Shown: positions 1 to 11,764 of the stretch, one piece after another
How the letters are laid out: every line of letters starts with the position of its first letter
Numbering within the stretch: the stretch's first letter is position 1
NCBI RefSeq assembly: GCF_945859685.1
Contig: NC_079147.1
Location: 140,950,645 to 141,014,644 of the forward strand
Length of the DNA stretch: 64,000 bases
Direction: 5' to 3'
From: Eupeodes corollae
Taxonomy: Eukaryota; Arthropoda; Insecta; Diptera; Syrphidae
Program-made: the position numbers and the translations under genes
Notes under the pieces: model-generated
What the model was told of the DNA's origin: nothing
Seen by the model: only the letters and a program-made list of their open reading frames with translations
Databases searched by the model: none

Positions 1-650
1 GAACGGAGCGGAGTGTATAGTGTAAGCACTGCTGCGCTGTGATTTGGAGGTTTGCAGCTATAGCGAAGCTACTTTCGATTTTTATGAATGAAATCTGACC
101 GCTGCTGGCTGCACCGCTCCATAACGTGACTCCATGCTAATGGACTGCAATCGCCAGCAATCTTGCTTGTTGTTGCGGGGATTAGATACTTTTCTGGCAG
201 TAAAATGATAATTTTGCGGTTGGCAATTTATTCGAAGAATCTATGCGACTGGTCGGGTCGAGTCTCGTTGATGGCGCGCGAGTGTGTAGGTTGATGGACA
301 CACTCTGGTATACAGGTACTACCGTGGTGCCTCAAACGTACCCTGCCCTCTTCGTCATCTTTATCGACACCGTGTCGCGTCGGTCGCTCGAGTCGTTAAC
401 GATTGATTGAAACAGGTAAATTTTGATGGAAAATATATATTTTCAGATCAATGATGCAATCGTGTATCAAACTCCGTGGTGCTTATAAAGTTGGAAGTGC
501 GTCGTCGTCGTGGTCGGCCTACGTTGATTTTGGCGCCGCCGCCGCCACCAAGTTGACATCAAGCCATATCATCAGCACCAGCAGAGCAACTTTGGTGTCT
601 CTAATGATTTTCAATCACCTTGCGGTCGTGATATTGATTTTTAATTAAAA
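1..650. other. GC-richer unassigned segment with a candidate splice donor
   Basis: This stretch is clearly less AT-rich than the next kilobase and matches no repeat family seen elsewhere in the window. At 411-421 it reads AACAG|GTAAAT, a good + strand 5' splice donor (exon end 415) that follows GC-richer sequence, not a pyrimidine tract. All three + frames upstream carry stops, so if it is exonic it would be noncoding 5' UTR. The 65-codon frame at 451-648 resembles no protein family I know. Nothing here proves a gene. Confidence 0.25.
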
Positions 651-1869
651 ATATGAGTTCTGAATTGAGAAAGGGTTTTTGCTAGATGATTTTTTTTTTT
701 AAATATCTGTGGGCAGACTTGCTTAAGCCTTATTTGAGTAAGTTTTGCCTTTTTCTTCTTAATTTTTTATAGAATCTTAAAGAGTTATTGAGGTCGTCTT
801 CTTGTAGTGTTTCGTTCTTATATGAATAAGCTTGAAAAACGCTTAAAAAGAAGCTTGATTAATACATCAATATGGTTACATGCGTTACGTTATTTTTCGT
901 TTTGCTTCGTTCTCCTATGAACTTTATGAATGTAGGTGGTTTATGAATATAAATTTATAATTTTTATTCATTTCGCTGTGAATTTTGTTGCTTAACATTA
1001 ATCTTTTGTGTCAAATGGATTTCCGCTGCAGTATAAGTCTCATTAACTGCTGCTTTACATGGAGTAAGCTATAGATTAAATTACGATGGTTACATTTATT
1101 TTAATAGGGGTTTTATTGCAAATGCACACCACACCTACGAATGGGGAGGTTCTGATGTTTTTTTTTTGTTTTAATTTATTTATTTTTTTATGGGCAAAAT
1201 TATATGAATCAATTAAACCACTCTTGCACTTTATTATAAACGGGTAATTTATGAATAAATAATGATAGAATTTATGTAAAAAGTGGTTGAATTTAAAATT
1301 CAATTAAAGTGTTGTTAAATATATTTACCATGTTAATGATGAAAATTATAATAAACGTTAAGAATATTGACTTGGTTTGTAATCACTGCCTTTGCCACTT
1401 GAAGTTTTTTACGGGCGATTTAAAAGTAAATACTCGAAACTTTTGGTAATTTGTTAAGGAAAATTTGACGAATTACCTTCAAGCATGACTTATAAAGATG
1501 AAAGAAGCCACATGTTTGCGGAAGGGTACCTATGAACAATCTTTTTCATCAAATTCTAACTTGTCATACAACTCTTTAAGCTTTGAAGTATTTTCCCACA
1601 GTAATACTATACAAAATTTCAAATCTTGACGAGAATCTTAGTCCTGATTTCTTATCATCATTTAGACTCCAAAAATGTGCAAAACATCTATAATATCCGT
1701 TGTTTGTCCTGTTTAATAAATCTATAAAAAGCTGACGCTTTCCAATCTCATGGAAATATGTCTTGTGCAAACCAACCAATAAAATGGCACGTATCTTTAT
1801 AATTTACGTCCTGTATCCAAACTGTCATGTCTGTGATATTTTTTTTTGAAATTGGTTTTGGTTTTGTAA
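651..1869. other. AT-rich sequence, nothing recognised
   Basis: No coding, RNA or repeat feature is visible. The short frames here, for example 1076-1303 and 1576-1779 on the minus strand, are low-complexity and resemble no protein family. Confidence 0.5.
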
Positions 1870-2225
1870 AATAAAATTAACAGTAACAAATGTCTTTGAG
1901 TTTACCACATTTTATATTGACCCCTTCGAAAGAAACCTACAAGTAGACTGCGCATTTACGGACTTTAGTAATGCTTTTAACAAACTGAGATACGCTATAC
2001 TTTTAAGAAAATTGGACTTGATTGATAGATATTACAGTGTTGTTTTTCAAAACAACCGCTCAAGTAAATAAAAAGTAAAACTCTAGTATTCCACAGCGAA
2101 GCCATCTTAGTCAACTATTATTTTATTTATAAATTACCATCCTTCCATTTTACCGAATATAATGACATTATAATACGCTGATAACGTTAAAATAGTTCAA
2201 GTCGACCTTAAAAAACTATAGGTGG
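1870..2225 (+). pseudogene. Jockey BS-like reverse transcriptase fragment (fingers/palm)
   Basis: Conceptual translation from about 1878 reads VTNVFEFTTFYIDPFERN, then DCAFTDFSNAFNKLRYAILL, which matches RT motif A of Jockey/BS-type non-LTR elements (usual form TDFSKAFDKVNH..LL). After several lesions, YADNVKIVQVDLKKL at about 2172-2217 is the YADD box with its second aspartate changed to asparagine. The thumb and C-terminal part reappear on the same strand at 4126-4505, beyond an oppositely oriented J1 element, so the two blocks are probably one insertion later split. Stops, frameshifts and the damaged catalytic box make it inactive. Confidence 0.65.
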
Positions 2226-2280
2226 GTACGATATTAATTGTATACACCCGTAAATAAGTTCATATATTTTTTATTTTTAC

Positions 2281-4125
2281 AATAAGCACACACTCAAAGG
2301 GATAATACTAAGCTTATTATATAGACACTAGGAAAGGGAGAGAGGGGTTGAAAGGAGGTGTCGGTGCACATTGGTTTTGAATTCTTGAATATTGCAATGG
2401 CTTGGAAAGACAGAGTGTGGCAAGGCATTCCACATTCGCATAGTACGGCTAAAGAACGAATCTCTGTACTTGACAGTACGACCGAAGTTGGGCTCGAGGG
2501 TATACTGATAAGCATTCCTAGAAGCGCGAGTATTAAGGTTGAACTGTTTAAAGGGAGGAATTCAACTGGCTATTTCTCTAGAGCATAAACCATTAAAATA
2601 ACGTTGAGGGAGGGTGAGACAAGAAATATTTCAACGATGTTCAAGTGACTTAAATGATCGCATGATGGTAATATCACCAATCAATCAATACTGTCCAAGA
2701 GGCTTAAGTAAGTTGCAGGAGCACCAGCCCAGAAATGGGAGTTATACTTAAGCTTTGGACGTATATAAGTCTTGTAAATAACAGCCAGATAAGAGGGGAA
2801 AAAAAACATCTTGCATCGCCTTAGAAAACCCAAACATCTTGCGGCATTTTTGGCGACATCGAGTATGTGATCGTTCCACAAAAGGTGGTTGGTGATACAC
2901 GTACCGAGAATATCGAGATGTTTAGTTTCCTCCATGCAAGTGCCATTTATGAACAATGGCAAGGGGGGTATATTCTGCTTTAACGATAGAAGACAGCATT
3001 GCGTTTTCGAAGCATTAAATTCCTCGCGGTTGCTTATTCCCCATTGTACAATGCTGTTTAGGTCAGAATTTAATGAGCTTATCATATTTTGTCGTTGCAG
3101 TTCCACATCCGAAGAAAAGGGGTGTGAATGTAAAAACGAATTTGAAAAGCTAAGAGTACTATTGTCAGCGAAACAATGTATTGAATTAGAAGTTGCAGAC
3201 AGGAGATCATTAGTAAAAATGAGAAAGAGTGTTGAAGAGCATTTATTTTGTGGTTTTCAGACTCAAATCCATCCAATACAACTTGTATTAAACGATTTGA
3301 AACGTTATTACTAATCCAAGGAAGCAGGAATTCATCCAAACCGAAAGCACGCATTTTTGATAAGAGAGCCTGATGCCAAACCCTATCGAATGCTTTTGAA
3401 ATATCAAGTGCAATAGTCTTACTTTCTCCAAAACAATTTAAAGATAAATGACATCACCAGTGGACCTATTGCTACGAAAGTCCTATTGTCGGTCATTAAA
3501 AAGCTTTCGATCTTCAAGATATTTCTTGAGCTGATAATTAATCAGCGTTTCCATCACCTTGGAAAGAAGGGACGTAATTGCAATCGGTCGGCAATTAGAG
3601 GGTGAGGAAGATTCGCCTTTTTTGGGAATAGGCTGGACAAATGCGGTTTTCCATCCGCTCGGAACGAGACCTGAGGAGTAGGACAGATGAAAAAGCTTAC
3701 GCAGCGGTTTTGCCAGATTTGAAGAACACCTCTTCAGAACAATAGCGGGGATACCATTCGGACAAACGGATTTATGTATATTAAGATATCTTAGGACTCT
3801 CGCTACAGTAAGAGAGCGAAAAAAAGATTTGCCCCATAGAATCACCAACTCGCTCAAGTACAGGCGGAGTCATAACACTCACTTGTAGCAAACTGCATAG
3901 TAAAGAGATTTGCTTTCTCTAAGGAGCTAAAAAATGGAGTGTCATTCACAACGAGCGTAGGAACCGAGATAGATTAAGAATTCCTATTTTGTTTTTACAA
4001 ATGACCAACAATTTTACTTCCTTTGTGACATTGGAGTATTTTTGCCGTAATTTTTGGTCATGTAAAAATTTGTTCCGTAGAATATGGGCGTTTCAGGCCT
4101 TCCAGGCTAGTGTGAATATTTTCTG
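2281..4125 (-). pseudogene. Jockey-clade retrotransposon J1, 5'-truncated, decayed
   Basis: Read on the minus strand from 4125 downward, this gives the pre-RT linker, then RT blocks (RYLNIHKSVCPNGIPAIVL, SGWKTAFVQPIPKKGE, CRPIAITSLLSKVMETLI at 3857-3483). Next come VLDGFESENHKINA (3354-3082) and the thumb/C-terminal region with CRCKMFF-like and YIRPKLKYNSHFWAGAPAT sequence (3106-2681). It ends with the C-terminal tail and a 3' end near 2281, where CTTTGAGTGTGTGCTTATTG is followed by A-rich sequence. The frames are broken between blocks and the FADD segment is disrupted. The same family recurs at 16.7, 26.6, 34.7 and 46.0 kb. It lies inside a plus-strand BS-like copy (1870-2225 and 4126-4505), so it is the younger insertion. 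Confidence 0.8.
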
Positions 4126-4505
4126 TCGAAATCCTGTGTCATTTATTAGATGTGTATTTGAGAATGCTGTCATTATCTGGGCCCCTCATTAAACAAAACA
4201 TATTAATAAACTAGAAGGTGTACAAAAAATGTTTTATATTTGCCTTACGTTTGTTTCCATCTTGGTTTATATTGGTATTCCTCCATTCACCAATATTAGA
4301 GAGTATTAGCATTTCTGTGATGTTATTTGAATCTTAAATGGGTCTCATCCTCATCACTCCCGAATTGCTTAATTTTACTGTTGGTAGCGGTAATCTAAGA
4401 AATAGAGTTCCCATTCGAACAATTTTAAGTCTATCCAACTATTGTACTTATAGTCCAATTAACCAGTTAATAAAACAAAGAGATTCTTCGGTTAATCGTC
4501 AATAA
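4126..4505 (+). pseudogene. Jockey BS-like RT C-terminal fragment
   Basis: The translation shows FIRCVFENAVIIWAPH, HINKLEGVQKMF and then LRNRVPIRTILSLSNYC followed by YSPINQLIKQRD. These correspond to the thumb region (usual form YASVVWSPY..I..IE.VQK.F) and the extreme C terminus (LRN..YSPINR) of Jockey/BS elements. It is the same strand and type as 1870-2225; the region between the YADD box and the thumb is missing. The reading frame changes repeatedly. Its left edge is the junction with the inserted J1 copy. Confidence 0.6.
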
Positions 4506-4760
4506 ACTCCGGCAAACTCAGTCTTGAACACATCTTAAATAGATGTCTTGTACTTACTCGTATTCCATTGTCATGGAGAAGAAAAGTCAAAGTTGCATTT
4601 ACACCCAAACCTGGTAAGCCCAGCCATGTTAATTCAAAAGGGCTGCGGCACAATACGGCTTATCATCATGCTTCTTAAAACCATGGAACCTATCATTGAT
4701 ATCCACTTCGGTCAGAGAGCTGATAAATCAAATTCTAATAAACAGGATTATTAACTTAAG
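4506..4760 (+). pseudogene. R1-like RT N-terminal fragment
   Basis: SLEHILNRCLVLTRIP is followed by SWRRKVKVAFTPKPGKPSH, the classic R1/Waldo-type block (W..VKVVFIPKPGK). A second frame then gives LLKTMEPIIDIHFGQRADK, matching the following FLLKTMERL.D..IR block. At least one frameshift separates them. An RNase H piece of the same type follows on the same strand at 5430, so both are probably remains of one internally deleted R1-clade element. Confidence 0.6.
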
Positions 4761-5429
4761 ACCGGCAGATCAATTTCTCCTCCTTCTCAAGTACTGAGTT
4801 TTAAACGAACTATACTACCAAATCTTTAAGCAAGTTAAGCTAGCCAACTAAATTCCCAAATCGATGTGGACTTGAGTAAATTCACAAAAAAACCGATTTG
4901 TCCACGTGTAGAATCTTCCTATATTAATGGTGTATAACTTAAGATCTGACATAAACACTTCGATTTATTTGAAATAATAAATTAAGCTGAGCATATTCCT
5001 GAGAGATTGAAAAAAGCAAAATTGGAACTATTTTCTTGCAAAGAAGACCATTGGTAATTAATGGTTTCTACATCATCTTATAACGATGTATACTGAGTAT
5101 AAATTTCGGTTATCCTTTAATTAGAACAATATGGTTTCTTGTTCTAAATACAGCAACAAATCGTGATAAATTTGGCAAAGTCTAAAAACAGTCTCTTTAT
5201 ATATGAGATAAGTTTGATAAATTAGAAAGATTACTTACAATCGGCAGCAAATACAATCACTCCACTGATTCCAATTCTAGGAATTCTTAACTTCAACTTC
5301 ATCAACTCCCATCCATCCAATTATTCAACAATAACTTTAAAATGAACATCACCTACGTTTGTATGTGGACGAATGTACCATTTTTAGCAGACTTTTTTAA
5401 ACGTGCAGCTAAATGCTCCAAAAGTCTTG
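4761..5429. other. Interval between R1-like fragments, not resolved
   Basis: No motif could be aligned by eye. It is AT-rich and full of stops in all frames. By position it probably includes decayed central RT sequence of the flanking R1-like element, but I cannot show this. Confidence 0.3.
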
Positions 5430-5735
5430 ATCTATGCCTCTTCTTTGTTATTCCAAATCATTGTTCCAGACAGAACTTCTGGCTATCAAAGTGATCCCCT
5501 CTTGTCTAAGAGATAACTTAATATCGAATACCGATACACACGTCTTTCCAACTGCCATAAAATCATTGGACATTTTCTATATAAATTTACAAAACAACCT
5601 TCTCCAGCTTTTGCAGAGAAATGCAAAATAGTTTAAGATTTTACTTTGTTGGGTACTGGGGAACATTTCAGAAAACTGCAAAGTTGACGAAGTTGTTAAC
5701 AAAATGGAAATAATTTGCCACCCTTATCGGCATGC
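5430..5735 (+). pseudogene. R1-like RNase H domain fragment
   Basis: Translation gives LFQTELLAIKVIPSCLRDN, TDTHVFPTAIKSLDIFYINL and, after a frame change, LLCWVLGNISENCKVDEVV. These match the RNase H domain of R1-clade non-LTR elements: the AE.YAI helix, SDSQAAIKSL and CWVPGH....N..ADE. The catalytic aspartate of the SDSQ block is missing. The CWVPGH histidine is also changed. It is a dead copy, probably continuous with the R1-like RT block at 4506-4760. Confidence 0.6.
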
Positions 5736-5814
5736 AAACTTATATCAGGTGTTTTAATAGATATCTCACAACTTTGAATTTAATTTTTGAAGGGATCTTT
5801 TTACTATTTATTCA

Positions 5815-6165
5815 GTAAACTCAACACCAGAATGATAAATTTCAACGCAAAATCATCTTCAGTGACGAAGCATTGAAGCGGTATTGGTCGGTTGAAAATC
5901 CATATTTCTAAGTTTGATGAGCGTGTTATCTCAAGAAATGGACCAAACGGTTGGTCGCCTAGTTAGTAGGATACCAGCGCTCAGAGCTTATATTGAAAGC
6001 GAAGAAGCTGTGTACCGAATTGTCGAAAACTTGGTGTAACGAATCGACTGCTGCAAACTTAACTGCGGTAATCATATGAACGAAGTGGAGTTGCATTAAT
6101 AAATGTTTTAAATGTACTTTAAGCTTATAATAATTTTTTTCAAAATATCTCAAATGGTTTGGTTG
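5815..6165 (+). pseudogene. Decayed mariner (DD41D-type) transposase relic
   Basis: FQRKIIFSDEA at about 5844-5873 is the first catalytic aspartate block of mariner/rosa-type transposases. WSVENP follows. After a deletion, RVISRNGPNGWSP corresponds to the ISR.G..NWPPRS block and CGNHMNEVELH* to the usual C terminus (RGGHMNEV.FH). The second and third catalytic aspartate regions are missing. The identification rests on the order of short motifs. Confidence 0.5.
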
Positions 6166-6169
6166 TTAA

Positions 6170-7160
6170 GTCCTATGAGAAACAAACCACCTTTTTAAGA
6201 ATGATACCGATGGAGTAAAACTACCAATAATATGCCAATAAAACTCGTTTGGCCAAAACTCTATACATAAACCTCCAAGCAGGGTTGCAAATTCTTGAAT
6301 TTAAAAAATAATTCGTAAGCTTCTCAGTGACTTATGAATTTAATAAAAGCAAAAGTAAATAATGAATAAAAAACAGAATGTAATACATATATTAGTTGGT
6401 AGATTGGAAATTCTTAAAATTGTTTTGACTGCATAATTATTTAATTAGTAACGAAAGTAGTGTTGAAGCTTCTAAAAATCTTAAATGGTACTACCTTATA
6501 TACCAGATTATTAATTTTCCACTTAAACATTCTTCTAATCTAATCAGAGTATTAGCTGGGTAATATTAGCTTTGGAATTATTATTTCTAAATCATAAGTC
6601 ATTCACTTACTTAGGATCTAATTTTTTCCCAATTCATAAGCCCCTAACTAGATTGTGAATTAAAGTCAAACTTAAACATGCAAGTGACTTAAGCTTCTGC
6701 AATTCTGGCTCAAAGCAATTTATTTCTCTTGGTACATTTTTCTTCGTTAGGTTAGTTATATTTTAAATGTTTCTGATAAATTATTATCAAAAATTGTTGG
6801 TCACTAGAGAAAAAGCAAATTCCTTTTAAAAGACTTCAATTTTTATCATAGCAAATACTTTTGGAAAAACCGATTGCAATCAAACAGAAGTCTTCACACT
6901 GCTCCTTCATGTCGTTAATTTTGTATATGTACATATATTCGTACATATATTGTGCTAAAGGACATTACATTCAATCTCAAAAACCATTTCATTTACAATA
7001 AAACAGTAGGCAAGCTTCAGAATCAATCCCCTGGCGAAAAAAAAACAAAGATTGCCTTATCCTAAAACACAAAACGTTTCTTCATTTAATCGTTAACAAA
7101 AGTGCAAAGTGCGCTCCAGCCCATCATCGATTCATTCATCATTGCCTGTTGCCTCCAATC
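6170..7160. other. AT-rich sequence, nothing recognised
   Basis: No frame longer than about 60 codons and no similarity to the window's repeat families was noticed. Confidence 0.45.
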
Positions 7161-8935
7161 GAATCGTAATTGAATTTGACGCAAACAATTTATTATCCAA
7201 TCGAAGAAGATACACGCGCGTCTCCACTGCAAGCGCGTGTTGAACAAAAAAATAACACAACAAGTACAAGAATCAAAAGTCCTATGAAAATACTCACATT
7301 TGGCGCTGGGGGATCGGCGGGTGGGTGCGGTGGGTTGGTTGAACGTGTCATCACATCGTCATCACTCTTCAGTAATGATACGAGCGACGAGCGAGTGCTG
7401 CTCCTTCTGCTGCGGGCATCTTGGTCTCGGCTCAGAGTTGAACATTTCCAATTTCAAAATCTAATCGGAAATGTTTGTCCGCCTCCACAGAAGTGACTTT
7501 ACGACGATTTGCAGCCATCATAGGTGCGTTTCATAGGCGACTCAAAAAGGTCACAATCACCAACAAGCTATAGGGCCTCGGCTTTGGATTCAAGATTTCT
7601 TTCTTTTTTCTATTGTATCAATCGCCTTCGCCTATGAGGCCTGATAAACTTATCAAAAACGTCTTCCACATCCACTGTCCAGTCGACTATAGTCAAGCAA
7701 AAGCAACCGTGACGTTGCCTTGTCGCCCATCGAAGCCTATAAATCGTGGCTTCAAATGGCACAACCAAATGCAGAACGATATATCTGTCGTCTACGTCTG
7801 CCTCAAGACCTAGAATCTCATCAGTGCGCCCGCCCCCGCTCTGCGTCGCTGCCGCCGCCGCCGCTGCGTTATAACGTCTCTTCAAGTCAGCTAAGTACGT
7901 TTTGAATTTTGTTATGAAAGCTTCGCTCAGCGAGCAATAAAATTGTTGCACAACACACTTCCTCGGATGTCTCGCTTTACCATATGCGCAAATCTATACC
8001 ATCTCTCACTCGGAATGGGCGACAGCAATGTGATCAGTGTGAGTATACTGAGCATAAGCACTCCGCAGTGTCACAGCCTAACAGCCAAACGGGTTCCTGT
8101 CAAGACCATGATGGCTTCAAATACAACGCAAAGAGGTGATGCGAGCTTGAAGAGATCACCTCCATAGAACTAACCCACAAACAACAACATTGAAACAAAA
8201 GTACAATTTTTAAAGAAAATTTCCATACAGCGCAGTTGACAGCTGAAACTCAGCTGGAAACGCTGTCAGTTGGCAGCAACCAGCAAGCACAGTGACAAAG
8301 ATTAGTTTCTGCCACCTGGTTTAATCCACTGCACTCAAAAATAGAGCAACATCACGACGAGGGCGGCGGCGCAGCGTGCAGTATGAAGAGTAGCGTTGTG
8401 TTTCTTTTTGTTGGTCCCCGGGCGGTATTTTCTCGGTTTATGAATGGCGGCGGTGAATTCGGTGCTCGTCAAGAGCGTGTGGGCAGACTCATTCACTGCA
8501 ACTGCGAGCTTTTCGTAGGTGAAAAACGATCGATGGGATGTGAAATTCTGTGTGTCTCTCGGTGCAGCTGATACAAATGGCTTCTGCTGTCCAAGCCAGC
8601 GAAAACGAGCTCGAAGCCTTGTCCTGTCTTTAAAAAAAATAAACTAGGTATAGCGGTAGACATATCAACATTGTATTTAGATTGAGGTACCTTCCAATGT
8701 GGGGGTGTGTGTAAGCATGCAATTTTTTCTGCTTAATTTGCACGCACAGCGGTAATGGCGGCATTTGTTCAGAAATCGAAAATCACTTTGACGTGTGACT
8801 GAACAGCAGCAACAGTTCAGTGTCGGCGGAGGTGGTTCTGGTTTTTGTAAGACTTATTTTTTAGCAACTTCTGGTGGGCAGTAGGAATATAATGCGAAGT
8901 GTGACCAGAAGGCAGACAAAATGCTAACGCTAAGG
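7160..8935. other. GC-richer region, possible host promoter/5' exon territory
   Basis: This is the longest non-repeat GC-rich block, with GCC/GGC-rich tracts at 7310-7400, 7830-7870 and 8355-8380 and many CpG dinucleotides. Open frames exist on both strands (7170-7496, 7610-7951, 8383-8571), as expected of GC-rich DNA, and none resembles a known protein. TCAGTG near 8816 fits an arthropod initiator, and GCTAAG|GTGGGT near 8934 fits a donor. These are weak sequence-level hints only. Confidence 0.25.
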
Positions 8936-10020
8936 TGGGTGAGATTAACATTTTGAGTTTTGGTGCAGTGATGGAATGGATCCGGGAGAACACGTTGTCA
9001 AATGAAAAGTATGATCTTTTTATTTCTAGTCTAGCTTATGCCAGTACGGGAGTATATGTCCAATGTCCATGTTATACGAGCATTGTGGCCGTTTTTCAAA
9101 TAAGATAGAGTGGATTGGTAATCGATTATATCTGCTAATTGATTGCTAGGGAATGGGCGAACCTTGTTGGGGTATGTTTTCTTTGTTTGTAGGTCTAACG
9201 AGAAATTTTAAAGTGGAGTCAAGAATTAACGAGGAATTTTTAAGTGGCGTCAAGAACTAGGCCGATCATTGTGCTTAATTTTTTTAATTACTTTTTCATA
9301 TTTAAGGAAACCAGAAAAGACAATTTTTCACTTTAATTGTGTTTTTGGTGTTATTCTCAACTAGACTTCCAATGATGTTCCACTATTGCGTTTTTTTTCA
9401 TTACCTTCTATGGAAGTTGCTATATTGTCAATTACTATGTATGAAATTTTGAGAAACCTTTAGGTAATCTTATGCTTTTGGAAAACAAGTTTTAAAATTC
9501 ACTTTCGTGTTTACTCCGATTTTATCTGTTTGCCAAAGAGTATTTTAAATACACGTTTTTAACATAATTTGTACTTCTGCCAAGTTTTTAAAAAATTGAA
9601 GCGATTGACTCGATTAGACAAAGGATTTAATTTTAAAAGGTAGTATTTTTTAAACCGTCTTATTTTTGTCTGACAAACATACTAAAACGACAAAAATTGC
9701 GTTTTTTTTATGTGAAAAGCAGCCTAACAGGAAAAAAAGTGTTTTTCGAAAATTGTATGCTATACTAAGACTGTTTTAAGCTGAATATTGAAGTAAGGAG
9801 CAAAAGAAAATTTCATTTAAACCGCCTCAAAAAGTCTTGTTTTCTCTTCACATTTGAATGGCGTTATGACAGAAACCCTGAAGTCTTAGAAAGATCGAAC
9901 TTAAAAGTACAACTGAAATGCCATTTACTAAATCTAGCCACACGGGTATTGTTTCATTTTCCACATGCATTTCATTTCACGCAAAACCCTTTTGTAGAAT
10001 TACTAAAAATTAGCAAATTA
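8936..10020. other. AT-rich sequence with a 31-bp tandem duplication
   Basis: Units at 9196-9226 and 9227-9257 start TAACGAGAAATTTT and TAACGAGGAATTTT and end GTCAAGAAT/GTCAAGAAC, a diverged tandem pair. Nothing else was recognised. Confidence 0.6.
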
Positions 10021-11490
10021 TTAACTTATCATAGGAAGTTATTGTAATGGGTCCGATTTGTCAAATTGAAAATGTTCACATTTCTCGACATTTCAATGTT
10101 CATAGAGTCGAAATAAAAGATTTCTTCGTACGTCCGTACGTTCGCGACGTTTTTTTTGTTGTCTATAATTTCAAGAACCAAAAGAGATATCGACTTCAAA
10201 TCAATTTTGTTATACAATACAGATAATAAGGCAGAAAAATGCAGAAAGGGCTAAGAACAAAATTGCGTCGGTGGTTGTTTTTACCATAGCAGTTTAAAAA
10301 AAAGGTGAAAATTTTGGTTAACCTTAAATATCTCATAAACCAATGACGCTAGAGACTTGAATTAAATTTTATATTATATATTGTAACGTGATACCAAACC
10401 AGTATATTTTTGGAAAAAAATCCAACTAACGTGTTTTTTTATAAATAAAAAAAACTGAAAAAAATGTGTCATTTCATATCCAAAATAATTTTGTGCAACA
10501 AAGAGTAATGTTTTTGGCATCTGATAAAATTTTGAAAAAAAAGCTAATTGGTAGTTTTTTTAATAAAAAATAAAAACCTAAAAATAAAAATTACTCAAAG
10601 TTGGTAAAAACTGAATTTCCACTTAAATATCTTTTAAAAAACTTGAGATTTAGGCTTTTAAATTATTTTAGCTTATAAGAAATATTGTTTTTAACATTCT
10701 GAAAAATTTTGAGAAAAATCTAATCGACAGTTTTCTTACAAAAAATAAAAAGCTTAAAAAAACAATACTAAAACTTGGTAAATATTTACTTTCGACTTAA
10801 ATAAATAAAAATAAATTACGTGGCGCAACAGTCCGTTGAGAACTAGGGACTTACAACTCTCAACCATTCCTGTGTGCAAGTTATGTTGTCAGGAATGGAG
10901 GGGACCTACAGTTTATATGCCGTATCCGAACGGCTAATTTGAGAAAGCACTTTTCCATGACAAGAGTTACTCTTGGAGAAATTGTCAATTCCTCGAAAGA
11001 GTGAAAAGATAGCATAGGCAGGGATCAAACCCAAGATCTCTTTCATGACAGTCCAACGCACTAACTCAAATTGCTTTTCCGAAAAAAAAATATTGTCTTC
11101 TTTTTTTTCGACTCAAAAAATAAAAATATTGTCTTCTTTTTTATTTCACAGACAATATGGTTTTCGATATTCAGTAGTTTTTTTATAAAAATCCTTAATT
11201 CTGTTTTTTTCATAAAAAAAAAATAAAATTTACAAAAACTAGTACGCAAATTTTGTAAAAATTGATGTTCGGTAAACAATTGTTTTCGATTGAAAAGCTA
11301 TTTAACGAAACTAGATTTCTTAACGAAACTATTTCCTTATAATAAATAAATAATTATATTAATTTTAAAATTTTTAAGAATAATTCAACTAACAACTTTT
11401 TTCACCTAACACGAAAACCTACAAACTTTTAAGAAAGACAAATCTACAGACGGGATGGGAAGTTATCAGTGTGGTTCTCATCCCATCCTC
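10021..11490 (-). repeat. Repeat family A, copy 1 (with SINE insertion)
   Basis: The left edge has a short inverted hairpin-like motif (AACTTATCATAGGAAGTTAT) followed by TGTAATGGGTCC. The right edge is GACGGGATGGGAAGTTATCA followed by GTGTGG. Between them lie a conserved segment (ACCATAGCAGTTTAAA, then TTGTAACGTGATACCAAACC) and repeated AT-rich blocks of the form TGTCAATTCGATTTTTC...TTTTTACCAACTTT. Other copies lie at 20.16, 38.13, 49.33 and 58.7 kb. No protein is encoded. The tandem-monomer core and hairpin end recall Helentron-associated elements such as DINE-1, but that assignment is an inference. Confidence 0.75.
10803..11063 (-). mobile_element. tRNA-derived SINE inserted in family A copy 1
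   Basis: On the minus strand the 5' part reads TAGTGCGTTGGACTGTCATG (box A-like, complement at 11053-11063) and, 32 nt later, GGTTTGATCCC (box B-like, complement at 11021-11031), the two internal RNA polymerase III promoter boxes of a tRNA. A ~200-bp unrelated body follows, with an A/T-rich tail at 10803-10820. Flanking ACTTAAAT (10795-10802) and ACTCAAAT (11064-11071) may be an aged 8-bp target duplication. Related copies lie at 12.8 and 45.4 kb. The short 5' end before box A suggests loss of part of the acceptor-stem region. Confidence 0.7.
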
Positions 11491-11764
11491 TTTTTTATTT
11501 TTTTTTTAACACACAGTTGTATATTTCACATAAAGAACCGAACATTTTCACAATATATTACGAGTATTTAAATAAAAAATATCTTTTAAAAGAAATATTC
11601 ATTCGTTTCCAAAATGTGTCACGGTCACTACCAAAAGTCTCTGATGTGACACCTGTAAGACTCAGCGTGATTTTTTAGCTATTATTTTTTGGCAACACAG
11701 GCTTTAGCAGCTGACGCACTGTCTTTCACTGTCAAACATATTCAGTTTGGTCTATAATTTAACC

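Noticed and set aside
451..648. 65-codon frame downstream of the donor-like site
   Set aside because: No homology by eye, low-complexity stretches, and it would lie in the intron if the donor at 416 is used.
11021..11063. Functional tRNA gene
   Set aside because: Box A- and B-like motifs are present, but there is no acceptor stem and the sequence continues into a SINE body.
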